Shown in pieces: positions 25,089 to 37,880 of a stretch of DNA of 64,000 nt. This DNA is from Viscum album (lineage: Eukaryota; Streptophyta; Magnoliopsida; Santalales; Viscaceae): the NCBI GenBank assembly GCA_963277665.1, contig OY728120.1, positions 422,722,138-422,786,137 of the forward strand, given 5' to 3'. The notes beneath the pieces are model-generated. The model did no database searches. It was not told where the DNA came from and saw only the letters and a program-made list of their open reading frames with translations. How positions within the stretch are numbered: position 1 is the first letter of the stretch; each line of letters opens with the position of its first letter. The position numbers were made by a program, and so were the translations under genes.

Positions 25089-27491
25089 TGTCAAGATAGA
25101 AAATGACATTGACTGGGATCGAAAAGTGCATGGTGCGACTTTGCAATTCTCATTGGGGTTAGTGATCATAGTGAAGGAATGGTCTTAAAGGACCAAGACC
25201 ACATACCGATACTGATCATGAGCAGCTATGGGGGGTGTATCTAATGCATTATTGAGAGGATATTTTTTTACCACGTCCCCCAAAACATCATTATTTCATA
25301 AAGTACATACGCATGACCTACCTATGTTACTCAAACTTTTGAGACTAGAAACCTTCACCTATTATTTCATATTTTCCTATAAATAGACCCCTGGGTCCTT
25401 TATTATTATGGATGTGTTTCCCTAATTGGTGATTGCCACTATTATCTCCCTTGTACATATCTAAAGTCATATGAAACATCAAAGGTTGTTTCTTAATGCC
25501 TATAGAGAGGGAATAAAAGGAGGATTATTAAGCTTAACACCATTCAGTGATAAAAATAAATAACACTTGTATGAATCATTCACCCAACCTCCTTATTAAG
25601 AGGACTAGAACAACCAAACTACCACAAACAATAAAATTTACTACTCAATTTTGGGAATACCTATGAAGACCCATTAAGGATTTAATCATGTATCCCCCAT
25701 GTGAATCCATTCAGGTTGTTCATCACCTAAGGTCCCATAAGTTCTACTAAGCTTACTTATTTTCATCTACATTGTGCGACCCTCCTTTGATCTCCCTACA
25801 CATCATCTTACATGAGCCTGTAAGTAATCCTCCTTCAAATACTTTCATGGAAAGGGTCCCCTTCATTGGCTCCGTTCTATGAAACATACAATGTTGAAAC
25901 CTGCACCAAGCCATAATGATTTACAAAACCCTATGGATAGTCATGTTATTATGTCTCACATTTGGATTTCAATTTATAGGGTCATAGGTATCTTAAAAAT
26001 ATCTAATCAATGGTTAATTATCCCCAAGGTGGATTTAATCATGGATATCTATGGTCACGTGGAACCTTACACCAAGGAAAATGTTGTGGAGTTCCCAGTA
26101 TTATATTATAGGGATAGGTATATGTGTTCCCCATCACTTCTCCATGACATTGAGCCTCTGGTTCCCATTAGAGAGGGGTAGGATCATACATTCCTTTAAC
26201 ATTCACATGGACTGAAATCCATCTTCCACTATAGATTAGATTTAAGGGAAACCATCTTGGTGTATGCCCCAAGCATTTCATTTCGGAGGGTTCAATCTCA
26301 CTCCTCTCTATACACCTTCACATTAATTACATTCATACCTTGGAATCTTGTCCAATGTAAATTTAAGAGAGGGATGTATCATTTCACCGACCTCTTTCTC
26401 CATAGCCATGAACTCTACCATCATTGAATGATGGAATATAAGTTTTTGTTGAATCTTTCACATCCTCTTATTTCTCACACTAATCATGGATCACGAGGGC
26501 TTATAATATTTTAGTAATTATAACATCCATATAATTTACCTTATGTATTGTACAATGAGAACACCGATTCCTATTAACCAGGATACCTAGAAAACCCACA
26601 TAGGGTCTGAGCTCAATGGGTATATTCCGTTGGAAGAATACACAATCAGAATTCCCTTAAACTAGGTATCCTCCTAAAAATTAATCCCTGAGTAAAGCCT
26701 CCAAATCACTATAAGTTGAAACATCTCTAACAGTCCTTTCATAGGGGATATCTTTCCCATGAGTAATCCACATCCTATCATCTAAAAGGGCCATATTCCC
26801 CTGCGAGACATACACTTGATGGCCCCCATAGGCATGGGTCCTCACCACTTAAATATTTTTGTTTTAATTTTTTTCTTATGTATAATTAGGAAACCCATAT
26901 ATGGTTTCAATCCCTACATCATAATAACAACTATCTCCTAGGATGATGATAAATTATAGAGTGACATTAATCTACCTAGAGAACCATAAACATTAGATTT
27001 CCCAACATTGTGGCTAGAAAACCAACATCATCATAATGATGAACAAGGAATCTCTATATAGTATATGAGACGATATAATCCGCAGAGAACTTTGTATAAA
27101 TAATGATATCTCTTTTGATGAAGAACCTCGAATACAAACAGATGATTCTGAATATCACATATTCAACTAATTTATTGCTAATATTATGATAACCCAAATC
27201 ATACTTGGGAAATAATGAAAGATTCATGACCATATCTTAAAAATATGATAGAGTCTCCTAGTAGGAAAAAATGACCCCCAAAAACGGGTAATGAGCCTAA
27301 CCACCCATCATCTCAACCATTGCATCTTATTAGGTAACATGAGTCAAAATCCCTAACAAGCACCTATATTTGGAAATCGAGTCCCTATAGATAATGAATG
27401 ATTGTGTGTTTTATGTTCCACCAACAAACCCATTTGAAACCATTTAGAAATAATGATTTCCCTCAATGAATTCACATTTTCATTTGAAACA
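25089..27491 (+). repeat. 5' LTR of the Tat/Ogre-type element
   Basis: Starts TGTCAAGATAGAAAATGACA and ends near TTTGAAACA. The other copy starts TGTTGGGATATAAAACAACC and ends GGGAAACA, so termini are TG...CA. Shared landmarks in order: a block ending GCATGACCTACC or ACATGACCTACC, a TATA-like AATAGACC site, the ATTTGGATTT segment near 25,960, and AACCATTTAGAAATAA near 27,440. The 100-codon open frame at 25,879-26,181 lies inside and has a counterpart at 50,063-50,263. Differences between those two fall on all codon positions, so it is probably not a protein gene. Confidence 0.72.
25378..25385 (+). promoter_or_regulatory. TATA-like box in the Tat-type 5' LTR
   Basis: TATAAATA within CCTATAAATAGACCCCTGGG. 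The 3' LTR has CATAAATA at 45,720-45,727 in the matching context CCATAAATAGACCTTTAGGG. It lies about 290 bases into the LTR, a plausible U3 length for a core promoter. Confidence 0.5.
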
Positions 27492-30400
27492 AATAGTAAT
27501 GATCCCGTCATGAATCCTTAACCATGATGATTATTTCACCCACATGTTGTGCCCCGTCCATTCTCATAGGAATTGAGGGACAGATATGAAAATCAACCAT
27601 GCATCTATTCACCCAAAAATATTCTACTTTTTTGGAGTTCATTGCTTTTTATTTTCATATATACATGCACATACATCCATAAAATCCCATTAATCCAATT
27701 TCTTCCTTGAATTTTGCAACCTTTAACACCCTAACTACTACTCAAACTGGATCCTCACTTGCTCAAAGGATTTCATCATTGACTCATCATTTTCATCCCG
27801 TAGTATATAATGCTCTTGTTTGAGAGTAACATTAGTAAGATACTATATATACCTCAAAGGGTGCCCTACATTCCATCCTACCCAACTAGAACAACCTACA
27901 ATCAGGTCAGTGATGACCAGTGGTTTATATGAAAATAGTGATGGCCGCCTTCTTCAACCAATTTAGGAGAATATCTCCAAAATAATCCTAAATTTTACAC
28001 GTATATTTTCAGCGTTGTCGATCAGGTGTGCACTTATCACATCATCTTGGATAAATTGGGTCCTCAAGGGATCCTTCCCATAGTCTTCATTGTGAACTCC
28101 TTGAGGTAGTGAACCCTCAACATGATGAGGGTACCAATGTCGACTATCCATCCTAGGTCCCTAAGACATGGGCACACAATATGACCCTCCAGGGATGATA
28201 ATAGGCTAATAGGTAGCAGGTTAATTCCATTTCCCCATCTGGAGATTTCCACCAACCCATCTTGTTTGAAAATAGTGAGCAGCCACATACACCTATTTTC
28301 CTTCATTCAGAGAGTCGACATAGTCTCCTAACGGCATTTAGAGAATTCCTCCAACCAAATACATTGGTATCCTACATGAAAGAACATACACCTGCCTTCA
28401 CCGACCAAGCCTACAAATAGACTCATCTAAAAACAATAAAATAAGGTTATTGACAATTTTTTGTGGAATATAGTGAGAAGTAACACACCCTTTCCAACAT
28501 TTATCAAGCCTTAAAACCATCTTGTTTTGAAGTAGCTGGAGAAGTCAGTCATAAATCCTCAATGGATAGTAGACGATAGACTCAACTCTCATTCCATGAT
28601 AACATTTAGTATCCATTGATTGGAATGTGAGGATAGTAGAAGACACATAATCTTACAACAGATTCTAAATGGGCAATTATTATCATTCTAGTTGATGAAA
28701 TAACCATTAACATTTTGGAAATGTTTAAAGGGTGGACACAAATACCCATCCAAATCCTAGAAACATTCCAAAATAATATAATGGTGTTGACAATAGTGTC
28801 AAAGGGAAAGAAACATAACACTATCCCCATACCTAGGGTTGATCATCATCTTTCCACTCTATAGAGGATACACAACACTACTCCCGTCTAGGTGGGTGAT
28901 GTGAAAAAATCCTACATATCATATAGAAAACCTGATCGGTTATATAAACCTGCACCCACTAGAGATAATCATCTGATCCTAATGGAAACTCCATGTTAGA
29001 AACATACCTCTGCACATGATAACCACATCTCTTAGAAATTGGACCCAACGTTCTACAAAATGGTATCCAAGAAGAATCCTAACCCAACATAGTTCTTGAA
29101 TCAAGTGATGTTTGGAAATCTGGATCGACTAAATGCTAGGGTTCTTGTATCCCTCATAAATTTATTTATTTTAGCTCAACATAATAACCTCCCACAACCA
29201 AATTAAAGAAGAATTATCTCTAATAATTATGTTCCTCATTGTAAACTTCACCATCAATGTTTTTTTCATGGAAATAATTATGACTATATCAAGAGCCTCT
29301 CTAGTAATGAGAGCCACGACAAACCTCTATGTAGAAGACAACTGAGGATAAAGAGGTTATTAATATTGTTCTAATACTATATGGTGGTCCTCCCTAAGAT
29401 GGAATTAATTTTGAATGGTCTCTAGGTAGTAATGATTCACATTTCCATTAAAATATTCTATAGGAAATTTAGTGATGAGAATTCCCTCCTATCTTAAGGC
29501 ACTTGCATATACAAGGCCATCCATGTCTAATTCTTGGTCACTAGGTGGTTAAATCATTTCTCCACAAAAATCAAACCCAATGATATAGTGGTTATTTGAT
29601 ACCCCCTTAGGTTATTTACCATCATATATATCTGAGAAAACTCCAACAGATCTCATTTCTTGTGGTAATACAATCATGAAGTTTCCACTCTAGTAACATA
29701 TGTTCGAGGAACCTCAAGTAAAAAAAAATTAGATCTACAAAACATGGGGAAAACATGATAATGATGGGTTAACAGTGATGATATGGACTTCATACACCTC
29801 TCAATACATCATTCTAGAGCTGTTGATGGAATGTTGTATGCATGATATCTTCCTCAACATATTGGAAACTATTCATCACCTCAAAGAAAATGTGTAACCC
29901 TATGATGAGTATCAATGTCATTTTATGGTAATATATGTTTTTCAATGACAAATTGACATGGAATCCCTCCATGATTATTGAAATAAAATTAACAAGAATG
30001 AATAGGGATCCCTTAAATGTGAATTCCACAATGCATTAGTGAAATTGTTAAACCTGGCTATAGATACCCCATCTAGTGTTCATATTTGTGGGTGGGGTGT
30101 ACTTGTGGTATTTAATTTCATTGCACCACATGTGATAAAATCCCAAAAAATGTTGTCTCATGAAATGTTAATTCCACATAATTGATAAAAAAATAGATTC
30201 TATCTATGACCGGAGATATTCTCAATAAGAAATGAGCTTGACCAACTCACATCGAGGTCAGGCCTAAAGGGAGAAATCTGTTGGGATAATTTTGTGCAGG
30301 CACATGATAAAATTGATAAGGCCTCCCATTAAGAGGATTTAAACTTTTATATTGTGAATATATATGAAATAACACAGTTCACATCTGAAAAATGATGTTA

Positions 30401-33400
30401 ATGTTAGTTTCAGATATTGAACTCAGGCCACATTCAGAACAAAATCCATGAACTCAGAAGAGAAACTCTGGTAATATTAACCATAGTTGTTGAAGAGAAT
30501 CCACATCCCACTGGGATATGGTATTTTATATCTCAACCCTCAAATAATTCCCACCATAGTGGAAATAATTTTTCACCTTATTGGGGATGAAGCTACAAAA
30601 TGTATCCTCTTAGTTTATCTCATCATACGATTCAGTACCATCACATGGAATGATTACTGATAAAATATTAGTGTATTCCCTTTGAGTAACCATTAATAAT
30701 ATAGTTCTCTAAAAGTCAATAAATATGAGGACAAAGTCTCATAGATAGTGCAGAAAAAGGCAATATTGCAGAAATTCCAACAGAATTCCTGTGATAAGCT
30801 ACCCATCTAAAATTTTATCAATTCTATCATTGAGGACCCTCCGGAAAATAATAATGATTCAAAATATTAAAAAGAATAATTTATTGTATATAATGAGGTC
30901 AACATCGAAGTGAATGTAGAATTTTTCTATATGTGAAATTAGATGTTTGATTAAAATTTCGGTTTCCCCTTAAACAATCCACATATACCTCTTCCAAAGA
31001 CACTTAATAATGGAAAAGTTAAGGGTCATACCATACCTCAAATCCCCCCCATAGAAGGAAAATTACATTTTCTAGAGGTTATATTTTTTCAAAAAGAGAA
31101 TAAAATGATAGAGTTCAGATGAATAAATGAATAGTTACATTGAGGAAATCTTCCTACAAGATGTTCTCTTCAAGAAGACCCTCTAGTACCAATTCTAATA
31201 TGTGCAACTTTGTAAAGAGGGGTTTCCATAAATAAATTAAGAATATATGGAACATATTCTCAATGTGGGACATAAAAAATAGTACATTTGAATCTCATAA
31301 TATAATATCATGAATTTCACCCATTGGGTACTTAGCTAGACCATGGTCTGGAACATCCTTACAAGACTGACCCTATTGGTTACCCATAATAGACAATAGT
31401 AGTGCAGGCACCAGTGGTCCTGCCAGTCATCACACGTATTTAGGTTCTATCCATTAGACCAATTCTAGTCTCGGATCATCTAAATATTCATCAAATGATT
31501 ATGAAAAATGGTAATTCTATAATGACTTGATGAAAATCTAGGGATTGACGGTGTGTGCGAGTACAACCATAAAATAATTCTTAGCCAGAATGGGTACATC
31601 CTACCCCTCTTCTTCCATACATTAGGAATACTAAATTTCTTATTTTCAACACCTTGGGAGATCCAAAGCATCACATTTTGAATTTCATCTCCCATCAAGA
31701 TCCCATGATGGGAACCCCTGATCAGCAAGAAGAAGTGAACCTAAAATAAATTGTGCAATCATTGTAGGCGACAACCTTTGTATGGTATATAATATTATAG
31801 TACCAATCAATCATTGAATGGGAAGATCTCTAAAATTATTTCCTATTATATTTTAGCTCAACACTATAGATGAAAATAAACTTTGACATCACAAAATTCA
31901 TGATAAGGGAGAAAGAAAGTGTATCATTTTTCATTATTTAGGGAAATGTATTGACTTACTCAATGAACATATTGCTCCCTCAAGAAGTGTTATTTCATAT
32001 CTTCATAGTGAATATCAGTGATAATTTATATACACTGTAAATACCTGTTAAATAAATTGGTGGGAAGATCTTATATGTTATAGGTATAAGGGGGATCATG
32101 ATGTACCTTATAATTATTCCACGATTCATATAGATCCTATTGATCTTATACACGTAGCACATCAAGGTAGTCATCATCATTATTATTCAACTCTATCTTA
32201 TCATGGCCATCTTGAATGTGGTTCTTGAAATGGTTTCTTTGTTGAAATTCCTCAAGTTTTTGCACAACATCATTGATTTCCTTTATCATTTGGGGAAAAA
32301 TAGTGGATCATTCTTCTAGGCAATGCCTGTTCTTATTTTATTTGGGAGCTCATCGGCCATAACTGTAAAATCATAAGGTGAGATGCATGTTTCTATGACA
32401 CATTTCATCTTATTTACCTTTATTATATGAGTATATACCCTTCATTGGAGGTACTCCTCATTTTAGTCTATTTCTTCTTCTAATTCCTATGAGTAATTGT
32501 TCCATGTGTCGAAAGAATGGTCACTTGAAGACATCATTGAACAAAAAAATTCTAGTTTTTTAAGAAAATAATGAAAACTATCTAAAATATTAAAATTGAT
32601 AATTTAATGTAAAAACCGATTAGCACACCCAAAACAACACTAGTTTTGACACGTTCCTGTTATAGGTTGTGGAAACAAAATTATATTCCTAATGTAGCAT
32701 AGAGGCTAACAAGGGTCGTCTCACTTGAGTATCTTTTTCAGTCATTCACTCACATAACATAATTCACCTTAAATGATTCCATTGGTTGTTTTTAGACAAT
32801 TTTTTATCAGAATGGAATTTAAATTAAATATAAGATGAACCCAGAATGCAATAAAAAAATTTAATAAGTGGAGAAATAACTAGGCCATTATGATTGAGTT
32901 TTTGGGATCCAACATTATCCTAGTTAGTTTTTAAATTAGTTTTGATAATTAAATTCTATGATCTCATTCATGAATTAATATTCTTATATTTATTGGTCTG
33001 AATTATTAATTAATTTAGAAATCATAACATCACCTCCTCCAATAATCAAGGTTGAGGGCACACCCCAATCGAGAGTGTGACACCTTCCATGACTTGGCTC
33101 CATCGTATTCCATTTATTCTAATGAATGTATTAAATACACCATTTTAAGAGATTATATTCCATATAAGGGAGTGAAAGATATTATAAAATAATATAAATA
33201 TGTTTATGTTTAGTTTCATTGTGGAATATTTCCACACATGTGCACATCACTCTTCCATATCCCAAAATAATTAAAACATAAGAATTTATATGCATAATAA
33301 ATTAAATTTGCACATAACTCCCACAAGACATGCCTTGAGATAACCACTAATTTTTTAGTGTTAGAGGTCATAGTGGGTAGGATGAGGAGAATAAAATAAG

Positions 33401-33850
33401 GAAAAAAGGAGAATATATGGAGAAGAAAGGAGCATGGTTGGGTCGATTAAAACACAAAAATAAAAACCATGAATGAATTTATTAAAATATTTAAATTAAA
33501 AAGTAACCAAAAAATAAATAAATAAATTGAATTAATATGATGGAAAGGGGTGAATTTTAAATAGAATCCCTTGGTGGAGATATCCCCTCAGTTCCCAAGA
33601 ATAAATGTTATGGAAATTGGGATGGAAAATGTGATGGGATAATAGGTAAGAGATCCCCTCCTTTTATATGAATAATATTTTCTCCATAGTTTTGCGCATT
33701 GTAACCCTATTTAATGTCACACTCACATGGTGAATCCTTTATTATTAACATTCCAAAAAAATTCACCCACCCTAAAACATTATGCTCACTTTTCTACTGG
33801 ATGTTGGAGTTATAAATTTTTTTATTGAATGATACTTTCTCTGGATAAAG
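27492..33850 (+). other. Long leader of the Tat-type element
   Basis: Over 6 kb between the 5' LTR and the first gag-like sequence. Ogre-type elements carry an extra ORF ahead of gag and could account for the length, but I cannot recognise such a protein here. Base composition is more even than in the flanking anonymous DNA, and short open frames occur on both strands (for example 27,963-28,306 and 31,480-31,728 on -). A phrase like GAAAATAGTGA recurs near 27,932, 28,268 and 28,468, a hint of degenerate repetition. The antisense coding-looking segment at 32.1-32.5 kb lies inside. Confidence 0.4.
32146..32537 (-). pseudogene. Antisense decayed coding segment of unknown family
   Basis: From a double ATG at 32,532-32,537 the minus strand reads MMSSSDHSFDTWNNYS, then ELEEEID, then NEEYLQ, then RVYTHIIKVNKMK, CVIETCISPYDFTVMADELP and KIRTGIA. 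The separating stops, at codons 17 (TAG), 25 (TAA), 32 (TGA) and 74 (TAG), are each one C-to-T or G-to-A step from Gln, Arg or Trp codons, as expected for methylation-driven decay of a real reading frame. After a frameshift beside a CCCC run near 32,295 the reading continues as MIKEINDVVQKLEEFQQRN, which looks like a short coiled coil, to a stop at 32,146. A further minus-strand open frame at 31,480-31,728 may be its continuation. I do not recognise the family. It runs against the Tat element that contains it. Confidence 0.35.
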
Positions 33851-33860
33851 GTTAGATGAA

Positions 33861-34130
33861 GATGACTCCAAAATATCTCATTAAAATTCCACATTTCAAA
33901 GATCATAATGGTATGATATTTATTGTACAGATGAACCTTTGAGTCCTTGTTCTATTATATGTGGAATATTCTCATGTGGATTTGTGTTTGCAGAGTTGAG
34001 ATTCTGTTACAACCTTGTTGTCCATGATGTCCTCCCAAAAAAATTCCGTAATTTAATGAATATATTTCATCCTCTAGATACTAGAATCATCTCGTGGTAG
34101 AGAAGAAAATGTTAAGTGAAATATCTCCAG
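33861..34130 (+). pseudogene. Possible gag remnant of the Tat-type element
   Basis: The + strand at 33,861-33,915 reads MTPKYLIKIPHFKDHNGM, which resembles the start of the Tat-lineage capsid (K.PKFEKFDG.GDP..H). What follows is interrupted by stops and only loosely keeps the hydrophobic spacing of the family. It lies upstream of the probable protease and RT, as expected. A chance match cannot be excluded. Confidence 0.33.
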
Positions 34131-35690
34131 GATTTAAACAAATTAATCATTCAATATGGTGTTATATTTTTAAATAAATGACCAAATTTCACTTATCCTA
34201 AAAACTTATCAAAATCCAGAATTAAGTATATTTAAATTTTTTTATTAAAACACATCATAAATCATAAATTGATCCATACAAGATCATATTTTTGAATAGA
34301 TAGGGTTAAAAAATTAAATTCATATAATAAATGCGGAAATTATTATCTCAATTAGTTGGTTTTTGGATCCAGTTGCAATTTCTTAACAGTTTGAAAACCC
34401 CATCATAGAGATGAAAGACAAGTCCTAGGCAATACCATTATCTTAGGTAAGGACAGTAAGAAAATAATATGGTGATATAGTTACAGTTAAGCATTCTCAT
34501 ATGCCAGCTCCTACATCAAAGCCTACACCTCATCATATGGATCAACCACCTGATCATCTATTGCAATAACTACCTCATAAAGATGATAAAATATATCATA
34601 GGTGAATAAAATTTTACAATTTAAAATAAAACACTACTTCTTTCATAACAACCATGTACAAAGATACATCATCTCACCTTTGGAAAACATGTCAGTCCAG
34701 TTTCAAAAGCCCAAAAAGCATAGAAAATAATGTTTTGAGGATCTGTTAATATATTTAACATTACATCAAGTGTTTGGGCATCCAATTTAGGAGTTTTTTT
34801 CAATAACCTCAAACAACATATGGTTGATTTTGGGTATGTTAAACTAAAAAATTCACAATCCCAGGTGGCATACATTTATGCTTCTGATCTGGGGGAGGAA
34901 GGAGAGTGAAAACAAGTCAAAAAATAACAATATGAAAATGTCCATTAATTGGATGGTTTTTGAAGTAATTAACTAAAATAAGGCCATTATATAGACACAA
35001 TTGAACCATTTAACTATTCATACTGCAACTTCCATTCAGAAAACCAGGTTTCATCAAAATATACTTACTCTAATTGTCAAACCTCACATAAGAGACATGT
35101 GAAGAAGGATACAGAAAAAAAGAATACGATTAGCTTGTTTCAAGTCCTAGGTTGTCCATGACCGTTGTGGATTTCTTGTTGACCGTATAAAAAACACATG
35201 CACCCCCCCCCCCCCCGAATGGTACAACTATAGTCGACCCCTGGTCGAATAGTCATTTGTTGATGAGTTTTTATTCTGTTCTATTAATGAAATTCATTTA
35301 ATAGATCCCTTATCCAATGAAGATTCTTATTATGAACATGATATATATACACTTGATTAGGGAACTGGGGGAAGAGGTCATAAAGGTCACATATGTATCA
35401 GAATATTCTGTTGTTCTAGGATTTATTACCTCAACTAAACTCCTCCTCTAACTCTATATGTATACGAAAACTAATTGAAATATATCCAACAATCTCAGTT
35501 GGAATAAGGGAGTTCTTCCCCCATATATGGTAGGGTCCAACCAATCATTATTATCTTTGATGAAAATTAAGAGGTTATTCAAAAACATTCTCGATAGGTT
35601 GGAATACCTAGATGGACTAATTCTTCATGGAAAGGAACACTTCAAGCTTATATCCCAATGAATGGCCCATCACTATCTAGAACATCATCT
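34131..35690 (+). other. Degenerate region between probable gag and protease
   Basis: No firm domain. Probably the decayed C-terminal gag and linker of the Tat-type element. It contains a minus-strand open frame of 68 codons (34,669-34,875) with no recognisable match and a run of 14 C at 35,203-35,216, striking in such AT-rich DNA. Confidence 0.35.
35203..35216 (+). repeat. C14 homopolymer
   Basis: Fourteen consecutive C, the longest G/C run I noticed in the window, flanked by CACATGCA and GAATGGTA. It could be genuine or a run-length error; no function is implied. Confidence 0.8.
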
Positions 35691-35739
35691 CTCAAGGCAC
35701 ATATAAAAAAGAATATAAATGTGGGGAAACACATAGCTA

Positions 35740-36145
35740 TTTATCAAAATTATGATGTATTGAAACAATGTGCCCATGTCCAAGATATATTATCAATATT
35801 GGATGCTCTATGTCTGTAAGAAGATATATGAGAATCACTCATTGAGTCATTTTCAAGCCCTCTGAAATTTTAACATCACGTTGCTCCTTATGAAGTATAT
35901 CATGCATAGAATGATCCAACTGGAGGACATGTGGTTAGTTCCTTCACATACCAAGATGAGTGTGCTACTATACATTGACATTTTGACCCTTGAATATATC
36001 TTGTAGGATAAATTTCATTAATAATTGATTTTACATCATTGTCAATGGATCAGGAGTCATCCTAGTCCAAGAGTGGAATCATTGCCTACTGGGTCTCAAT
36101 GATTTTCACTTGTCTCCCTCCACGATGATATTACAGTGTTATGAT
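35740..36145 (+). pseudogene. Probable aspartic protease remnant, Tat type
   Basis: In the + frame near 35,745-35,815 the reading QNYDVLKQCAHVQDILSIL fits, with the catalytic triad lost, the family's DNGSALNVCP...L..L. At 36,083-36,141 CLLGLNDFHLSPSTMILQC fits the terminal block LLGRPWIH...VPSTLHQ. The spacing of about 110 codons between the two is right for Tat/Athila-type proteases. Frame changes lie between them. Individually weak; the correct order and distance ahead of RT support the call. Confidence 0.42.
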
Positions 36146-37284
36146 AAGAATGAAAAATAACCTCTTGATGAGATCGCACTCAGGACTCAGTTTGGAGATC
36201 TTGGGTTCAAATCTGTATTCATGGTCTTTCGGTAGAACAAAACTTACAAATTCTTTTTGGGAAGACCATTACTACATCAGCATACAACCAATCCTTTATC
36301 ATACCACCAATGTCTCAAAAATTATATCAATTGTCTAAGTGGAACATTATATAGTAAAACGTTCCTGTTAAAATACTAAAAACCACAATACATTGATGCG
36401 TCATTCTATCATAATGGAGGAAAAAAATTCAATGGTCGATGAAATTTCCCGAATCAATGCCCAAAATAGTTTGTACTTGGTCCCAACTAACCCTGTAAAG
36501 AATATCAGTGAAAATTGTGTGCTTCAATTTAATCAAATTGAATTGGTGGGTAAAAATTCAATTTTTTTCATCGTATTCTATAATTTAGGTCTTGATGGTT
36601 GGGTCCAAAGAAATTGAATAATTTGTCAATAGTCTCAGTGATAGAAAATTTCTTGAATGATTTAGTCATAATTAAATCACCTACGCTTCAACTAATCTCG
36701 TTTTTTGGAAAAACTGGATGAAGGAATCATAACTGTATGAGAAATTTAAGAGACTCATTATTAATCCCTTGTTTCCCCTTATGACTCCATTAAGGCTTCA
36801 TTCCAATATGTGATCCCGAAGTTATTACCTCATCTTCCGAAAGTCTATATAGAAACTCCCATCTTCCTTAAAAATAAATATTGTTTTCATCTCCTCCCCA
36901 AGAAGGATCACAAACAATGGAGCATGAGGAAGATGAATAGGAAGAGGAAGAAGATGATGATCTCATGTAAATCCTTCCAACATTTGAGGAATGTATCTTC
37001 ACCATTATTGATGAACTCAGATAATTTAATATGGGTATAAAAAAATCCTTATCCCACTCTGATTAGTATGGATATCACTATCAAATAATAAGAGGGATAC
37101 ACCTCCTCCTTAAGAAAGATTCATGATTTTGTTTCTGATAATTACATATATATTCCAAGAAATGACCCTCATTTGACCTTCCATTATTTGGGTTTTCCAA
37201 AAAATCATCTGGTATAAATTAATGACACCAGGAGTACACACCCGACTCACGCCTCCAATATTGAGTCTAATGTAGAAAATATCA
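36146..37284 (+). other. Protease-RT spacer of the Tat-type element
   Basis: No firm domain. A charged segment at 36,910-36,960 (QWSMRKMNRKRKK) may be the acidic/basic linker usual before RT. Ogre elements have an intron in this interval; the sequence is too decayed to point to splice sites. Confidence 0.3.
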
Positions 37285-37880
37285 ACAAGGATATCTTCAT
37301 ATGAGAGGTAAAATTCCTAATATGGCTTGACAAAAGTGTCCCTGTGAAAATAATGAATGGTCAAATCAAGGTTTTAATCAATTTTTTTTATCTCAACTAG
37401 TATTTCCCCAAGGATGACTTCTCTATTCCAAGTACAAAAATCATGATATTTGAAACAGATGGTTACAAATCTATTTCCTTCATGGATGGATATTATAGGT
37501 ACAATCCAATTTATATGGCTATATAATAAGATAAATCCATATCATTCATGGAATATCATTGTGTATTCAGTTATAGGGTAATTCTCCTTCACTGGAATAA
37601 CACTGGTGCCACATAACAATGTGTTATGATTCACATCATAAAACCTTCCTTCAGAACGTTTGTTAAATACTACATTGATGATCTAGTGGTCAAATACAGA
37701 CAATTATCTAATCACCTGGATGAACTAGAAACCATATTCATCAAAATTTGATTCCAAAATATATTGAATCACCAATTGAATTTTTTTTTTGGGTTAACCT
37801 CAAGAAAATTTCACAACATTGTTACATGACATTGTGGCATTGAAGTTGATCCCGAGAAACTAATGCTATCCTTGGTAGGT
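37285..37880 (+). pseudogene. Reverse transcriptase remnant, Tat/Ogre type
   Basis: FLIWLDKSVPVKIMNGQIKV near 37,310 fits the family's 'WISNIVPVMKKNGKIRVC'. PKDDF at 37,407-37,421 is the conserved ASPKDDFPLP block and is followed, open, by SISFMDGYYRYNPIYMA (family FMDGYSGYNQI.MA). Further on NNTGAT.QCVM matches KNAGATYQRAM. The catalytic box reads YYIDDLVVK at 37,668-37,694 with both Asp intact, followed by HLDELETIF, then FGLTSRKF and IEVDPEK. The MDGYSGYNQI and YVDDMIVKS signatures belong to the Tat/Athila branch, not to chromoviruses. Several stops and frame changes are present. Confidence 0.82.

Noticed and set aside
25879..26181. Open + frame of 100 codons with a homologous frame at 50,063-50,263
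   Set aside because: Both lie inside the Tat-type LTR copies. In the stretch I compared (GHVEPYTKENVVEF versus GHIDTYTRKNIVEF) the differences fall on first, second and third codon positions alike, so it looks like DNA-level homology and not a selected protein.
27492..27520. Primer binding site directly after the Tat-type 5' LTR
   Set aside because: AATAGTAATGATCCCGTCAT does not match a tRNA 3' end that I can name with confidence; it is probably mutated beyond recognition.
27920..28560. Possible tandem repeat around GAAAATAGTGA phrases
   Set aside because: Only about 11 bases recur (27,932, 28,268, 28,468) and flanks do not align convincingly by eye.
34669..34875. Minus-strand 68-codon frame inside the Tat-type element
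   Set aside because: No recognisable motif and no supporting neighbours; could be chance. Left as part of the gag-protease interval.
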